From: a virus
Direction: 5' to 3' (one strand)
IMG/VR virus record: IMGVR_UViG_3300045125_000144
Span: 1 to 35,668 of that record
Length of the DNA stretch: 35,668 nucleotides
In this document: positions 32,263-35,668 of the stretch, piece after piece
How positions within the stretch are numbered: the stretch's first letter is position 1
Layout: every line of letters starts with the position of its first letter
The notes under the pieces: generated by a model
Told to the model about the DNA's origin: nothing
The model's database searches: none
What the model saw: only the letters and a program-made list of their open reading frames with translations
Program-made: the position numbers and the translations under genes

Positions 32263-32671
32263 TCATTTCTTTTCTAAAAACCTAGTAAAGAAATCATCTA
32301 ATTTTTTTGTATGTTCATTTAAGTTTTGAAGTGTTGCTTCTAACTTAGTGATAGCTTCTGTATTTTTTTGAATCATTACTTGAAATTTATCATTATTTTC
32401 TTTTTCACTATCAAATAACTCATCAATTAATTTAGTTCATTTTAACATCTGAACTTTCTAATACTGAAATTCTTGTTTTCAATTTCACTGTATATCAGTC
32501 ATCTATTTTTCAAAATTTGACTTTTGAGTTTTTCATCTTCTTCTAAAGAGTTAATTTATATTTTGTAAAACAGGTATTAACAAAAACATATGTTAAGACT
32601 GTACCAACAATTGCTGATAGTGCAGTAAAAATTAATTGCTCAGCAGGTGGTAATGTAGTATCTAATAACAT
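32263..32671 (-). CDS. Membrane-anchored coiled-coil protein
   Basis: About 136 residues with indels in the middle (32430-32570). The start MLLDTTLPPAEQLIFTALSA, then IVGTVLTYVFV makes one N-terminal transmembrane helix. The rest is a long charged helix: EEDEKLKSQILKNR, then FDSEKENNDKFQVMIQKNTE and AITKLEATLQNLNEHTKKLD, with an a/d hydrophobic pattern typical of a coiled coil. It ends FFTRFLEKK. A single N-terminal membrane helix plus coiled coil is the layout of phage spanins and some holin partners, yet it lies in the head block, so I do not assign a function. Confidence 0.6.
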
Positions 32672-32703
32672 ATTAATTTTATCTAATTTTCTTTTAATTC
32701 TCT

Positions 32704-33565
32704 TCAATCAAAATACTTACGTTTTCTTTTATGAATTTCTTGTTCTAATTGTTCTTTTAAAATCAATTTTGCTTCTTGTTTTTAGATTTCTAACAAAAGT
32801 TTCATCTAATTTTTCTGTAGATGGTTCTTCAACAGGTGCTTCCTCTATCAGGAGCAGGTTCTTCATCAGGTGTATCCTCTGTATCCGATACTTGTGAACC
32901 TTTAATTTTTTTATAGAAACTTTCATTTCTCTTTATCTGAAAGTTGTTTAAAATCATCACCAATAGCAGTAATTAACGCTATTCATAGCGTTTTTAATAT
33001 CTTTCTTATCTAATGCTTTTTGGTCTTGAAGGTCATTAATTAACTTGACCAAGTTTACCTACAGTTTCTTGAAATTCTTTTTAGTATCAGGTGCTTCTTC
33101 ACCACCTTCGGGAGGCAGCAGGTTCTTCTTCAGCAGGTGCAGTTGCTTCAGCAGCCGTTGCGGGTAAGTTCGAGCAGGTTCTTCAGCAGCAGGCATTTCA
33201 CCACCCATATCGCAGCAGCAGGTGCTTCACACAGGTTCAGCACCTGCTTCAGTTCACGAATACCACGCCAAAATTTCATTTGCATATAGCTTCTGGGCCT
33301 TCAACACCTTTGACCTGTAGGAGTAGGTATCCACAGGTGCTTCAGCAGCAGGTGCAGTTGCATCAGCAGGAGGTAGTTCTCCACCCATATCAGCAGCAGG
33401 TGCAGGGTTGCGGCTTGATCCTTGTATCTAAATCTTTTTAAAAGTTTATCTTGGTCGCTTTTGCTTACAGCTTTTTCTTTTTGGTGTTTCTTCCGTTTCT
33501 TCTTCTGCTTCAGTTAATAATCTTAATTTATGAGCATTATTTTGTGCTTCACAAATAAAAGACAT
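32704..33565 (-). CDS. Ala/Pro/Glu-rich repeat protein, unknown (possible head core)
   Basis: About 285 residues with many indels, especially 33060-33440. It starts MSFICEAQNNAHKLRLLTEA, then EEETEETPKRKAVSKSDQDK. The centre is a low-complexity stretch of Ala, Pro, Glu with repeated units PAADMGGE (33197-33228 and 33377-33405). Then comes a helical part: EFQETVGKLGQLINDLQDQK, then LDKKDIKNAMNS and IGDDFKQLSDKEK. The end is another acidic linker and a basic helix (EAKLILKEQLEQEIHKRKRK). The disordered linkers flanking helical parts recall prohead core or scaffold proteins, but this is inference only. The GC content of the repeat region is clearly above that of the neighbours. The ATG lies inside the overlap zone with the previous gene's stop. 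Confidence 0.6.
33197..33405 (-). repeat. Imperfect direct repeats coding for PAADMGGE
   Basis: Two stretches of about 30 bases, 180 bases apart, both contain the core CCACCCATATC followed by GCAGCAGGTGC within several bases. They lie in a longer Ala/Pro/Glu-coding segment (33110-33420) that also repeats GCAGCAGG-type units. Confidence 0.6.
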
Positions 33566-33570
33566 TTTAT

Positions 33571-33851
33571 TTATAGCTTTTCAAAATTATTATATTTTTC
33601 AATTCCAAAATTAGAATTTAAACCACCCAAATGTTTAAAATCAAGTTGGATTAGTACTTCTTTGTGTATATATTTTAAATAATAAGTTTTATTTTCGTGA
33701 ATAATACCAAAGTATACCCATCTAAAGTTTTTTGAGTTTTTAATATAGAAGGTTTTAACTCAACTTTTTTATTACTATCAATTGCTAACCTTTTAAAGTT
33801 TTCAGCAATCTGCTCTTTAGCTGCTTTCTTCTCTATTAATTTTACTTGCAT
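33571..33851 (-). CDS. Unknown small protein
   Basis: About 93 residues with one indel near 33700. MQVKLIEKKAAKEQIAENFK forms a charged helix. A beta-rich half follows: KTLDGYTFGIIHENKTYYLK, then YIHKEVLIQLDFKHLGGLNS. The stop TAA lies within TATAAATA, 5 bases before the next ATG. No family recognised; GYTFGIIHENKTYYLKY reads like a small beta-sheet virion domain. It is transcribed with its neighbours in a dense string of minus-strand genes. Confidence 0.6.
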
Positions 33852-33895
33852 CTCGCTCTTTTTATCATTTTATTAAAATTTTTTTACTTTCTTAT

Positions 33896-34135
33896 TTATT
33901 TATTAATATCTTCTTCTTTTTCTTTCAAAAAAGTTTTCTTTTTTTAACATTTCATTTTCTCTTTGAAGAGATTCAAGTTTTGATTCAAGCATTTTATGTT
34001 TAGTTTGATTAAATACTTCATTAAAATCAACTTCATCTAAAGATTTTTTCTATAACCTTCTTTTAATTTAATTCTCTTTTTTTGCTTGATTCAAAATTTT
34101 CAAAAAACTATATTATAAAGTTGTTTATTAGTCAT
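33896..34135 (-). CDS. Small coiled-coil protein
   Basis: About 80 residues with indels near 34100, 34045 and 33935. MTNKQLYNIVF, then SLDEVDFNEVFNQTKHKMLE and SKLESLQRENEMLKKENFFE make almost the whole protein a helix with a leucine-based heptad (L at every seventh position in KLESLQRENEML). It ends KEEDINK. Upstream, ACTAATTATATTAAAA is a weaker form of the promoter-like motif. Role unknown; a small core or chaperone protein is conceivable. Confidence 0.5.
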
Positions 34136-34151
34136 AAGAATTTTAATATAA

Positions 34152-34921
34152 TTAGTTACCTTTTATAGAAAACAATTTATTTACTATATCTTTTTTATCA
34201 TTTTTGACAATATCAAATACTTTTTTGTTTCTCAAAACTCTTTAAAAACTAAATTATCGACAGAAAACTCCCCTTCTGTTTGTGTAGCTTTGCCACGCTC
34301 TTTTTTTAATTTTTTTAAGTACTTTATTATAATTTTCAATTTTTTTAATTGAATCTTTCACCATTGATATTTTATTTAAGATATCTAAATATTTGTTTAC
34401 TTTTTTGAGTAATTAAATGTCTATCAACATCAGGTAATTTATATTTTGGTGTCTTAACCCATTTATTATTTAATATTGAATACATTGCACTTTTACCAAC
34501 AGCTTGTTCATTTATGTCTTGTGCATCATATTTCTACAGGATAATTATCAATTTTTACATCATTAGATGTTCCCCATGCTGTCCCCTTTTTTGTAAAAAA
34601 TAATTCATAACAAAATCAGTATCATCCTGACACATCTTTGTAATCAATAAACAATATGTAAATCAATATCTGAATTATCTGTTGTAATTATAGTTTGCTA
34701 AACTACCTGTAAATATTATATCTTTAATTTTAACCTTTAGAATCTAATTCTAAACTATTAAAATAAAATTTAGCAAGATTTACACAAATTTTTTCTAATT
34801 GAATTTTTTAATGATTATTCAACCAAAATTTTGGATTCAAAGATTTGTGATATTCAATCTCAACATCTGATTTTAATTTAGATGGTATTTGTTCTTCTTC
34901 CATTATTAATGATTCATTCAT
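34152..34921 (-). CDS. Predicted nucleotidyltransferase-fold protein
   Basis: About 255 residues after bridging indels near 34810, 34730, 34690, 34650, 34610, 34540, 34400, 34315 and 34240. It starts MNESLIMEEEQIPSKLKSDV, then EYHKSLNPKFWLNN. The key segment is IIFTGSLANYNYTTDNSDID followed by LHIV. This is the GS...(D)xDxDxH signature of MNT-type nucleotidyltransferases: the glycine-serine and two acidic residues that bind metal and nucleotide. Later parts are AQDINEQAVGKSAMYSILNN, then KWVKTPKYKLP and a helical end. Such phage proteins are often called nucleotidyltransferases; the substrate is unknown. It could modify a nucleic acid or protein, as in toxin systems, but no antitoxin partner is evident nearby. 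Confidence 0.7.
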
Positions 34922-34928
34922 TGAAATA

Positions 34929-35440
34929 TCAATCCCACATATCACTAACTTTAATATTTTTTAAATTTAATGTCCCGTTGAATCAATGGTTTATAATAAC
35001 CCTTCATATATACATACTCCATAAGATAAAATAAATATTTAGGGTCAATTTTATCTACTGCTGTTACTTTAATACCGATATGTTCAGATTCTTTTACAGG
35101 TTTACCAACTTTATCTTCACTACCTCTTCTAATAACTAATCCAAAAATCAGCATCAGGAAAAATTTGTTTTAGCATTAATAAATAAACCTAACTTAGATT
35201 CATTTAATAAATATTTATTAAACGATTCCTCTAACTTAGCCTTTTTAAGTTTGGTATAATATTTTGGATTTTCAGCCAAATGGTCCATTGCCATTCTTTT
35301 AGCTTGTGATTTACTTTCGGTATGTTCCATCTCAGCTTTCATGCCCATTTTAAGTTGTGTTGTAATATCCTCAATATGACTACTTCATGTTTTTTAGCAA
35401 TTTCAGGCAATGTTAGTTTATCAGCTGTTCCACCTTTCAT
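34929..35440 (-). CDS. DUF5661-like protein
   Basis: About 168 residues with indels near 35385, 35162 and 34955. It begins MKGGTADKLTLPEIAKKHEV. Then comes the block QLKMGMKAEMEHTESKSQAK followed by RMAMDHLAENPKYYTKLKKA. The pattern G-x-x-x-E-x-E-H-T...A-x-x-I/M-A-M-D-H-L-x-E-x-P-x-Y-Y is that of the DUF5661 family, small proteins of unknown function common in phages. The second half has DADFWLVIRRGSEDKVGKPV, then KYLFYLMEYVYMKGYYKPLI. It ends just before the nucleotidyltransferase gene (34921), which is read next. Confidence 0.68.
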
Positions 35441-35480
35441 TATCGAAATATCGTATTTTATACATATAATTAGAAAAAAC

Positions 35481-35488
35481 TATTTATA
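35481..35488 (+). promoter_or_regulatory. Late-promoter-like motif before the truncated right-end gene
   Basis: Plus strand ACTATTTATAATAAAA, 10 bases before ATG 35499. It is the same sequence and spacing as at the palindrome (13784) and shows that the motif follows gene orientation, not a fixed strand. Confidence 0.5.
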
Positions 35489-35498
35489 ATAAAATTTT

Positions 35499-35578
35499 AT
35501 GTTTAGATTTAATCAAAAAAAGGCAAATAAAGATTCTGATGAAGTTAAAACGATTGTTAGCTATAACAAAGGGTGCAA
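35499..35578 (+). CDS. Truncated unknown gene (5' end only)
   Basis: Starts MFRFNQKKANKDSDEVKTIV, then SYNKG, and is cut by the adapter. Only about 26 phage-coded residues remain, basic and charged. It is divergent from the DUF5661-like gene with a promoter-like motif upstream. No function can be given. Codons after 35578 are adapter. Confidence 0.5.
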
Positions 35579-35668
35579 TGAAGTGGCGCACGAAAAACGC
35601 GAAAGCGTTTCAATGATAAATGCGGAAAACGGTTAAAACACCCAAATCTGATCCCACTGAACGAAGTA
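35579..35668 (-). other. Inverted sequencing adapter with Mu end (technical sequence)
   Basis: Bases 35579-35630 are the reverse complement of the Mu end at 43-92, beginning TGAAGTGGCGCACG, with a mismatch and two extra bases. 35631-35668 is the reverse complement of the adapter arm (GGTTAAAACACCC, ending GAACGAAGTA). Insert DNA therefore ends at about 35578. Confidence 0.95.

Noticed and set aside
33091-33441. Plus-strand Ala/Ser/Gln-rich frame of 116 residues
   Set aside because: Antisense shadow of the Ala/Pro/Glu repeat region; no promoter or start context, and the minus frame is flanked by consistent coding.
33568-33575. A perfect TATAAATA in gene sense before the Ala/Pro/Glu-rich gene
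   Set aside because: It overlaps the previous stop codon and lies only 2 bases from the ATG, leaving no room for a transcript leader; probably chance in AT-rich DNA.
93-35578. tRNA genes and homing endonuclease genes, often found in T4-like phages
   Set aside because: I looked for cloverleaf-like GC-rich segments and for HNH/GIY-YIG motifs and saw none; subtle cases could be hidden by indels.
35579-35630. A Mu-like transposon end in the phage
   Set aside because: Inverted adapter pair at the molecule ends; no transposase gene or target duplication is present.

Overview
The window is a 35.5 kb piece of a very AT-rich, T4-like contractile-tailed phage (myovirus). It is framed by technical sequence. 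Bases 1-92 and 35579-35668 are inverted copies of a transposase (Mu end) sequencing adapter, so the phage insert is about 93-35578. Almost every long gene is broken by scattered single-base insertions or deletions, as in an unpolished nanopore read. Gene boundaries below are therefore reconstructed by joining frames, and most apparent frameshifts should be read as errors. Start codons lack Shine-Dalgarno sequences and are preceded by A/T-rich stretches. One host-type TAnnTTTG element is also visible. Together these suggest a Bacteroidota host (inference).

Layout. (1) 93-4909, plus strand: 3' part of a DNA primase (toprim region), a gp55-like sigma factor, a PhoH-like ATPase, a small membrane protein, a terminator, then nrdB-nrdA (class Ia ribonucleotide reductase). 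(2) 4995-13757, minus strand: an Hsp20 chaperone behind a bidirectional terminator, then a tail block of gp19 tube, gp18 sheath, a gp5-like OB-fold hub protein and a large unrecognised tail/baseplate protein. (3) 13763-13796: a perfect 34-bp palindrome carrying the same promoter-like motif on both strands, separating leftward and rightward structural blocks. (4) 13802-21808, plus strand: a very large structural gene, two small genes, gp13-like and gp14-like neck proteins, a 23-residue Cys-rich peptide and a CxxC membrane protein. (5) 21796-35440, minus strand: a small HExxH protein, then the head block in the order (transcription direction) hypothetical genes, gp17 terminase, gp20 portal, a hypothetical gene, gp21 prohead protease, a gp22-like acidic scaffold and gp23 major capsid protein. 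(6) 35499: start of a truncated plus-strand gene.

How it fits together. Portal, scaffold, protease and capsid protein build the prohead. The terminase packages it, the neck proteins close it, and the sheath, tube and hub form the tail. The sigma factor probably reads late promoters. A motif ACTATTTA(T/A)A recurs 6-23 bases upstream of many structural gene starts and is a candidate late promoter.

The most notable biology is an uninterrupted mini-intein of 152 residues inside the prohead protease, inserted two residues after its catalytic histidine, and the palindromic double promoter. No CRISPR array, tRNA or insertion sequence was seen.
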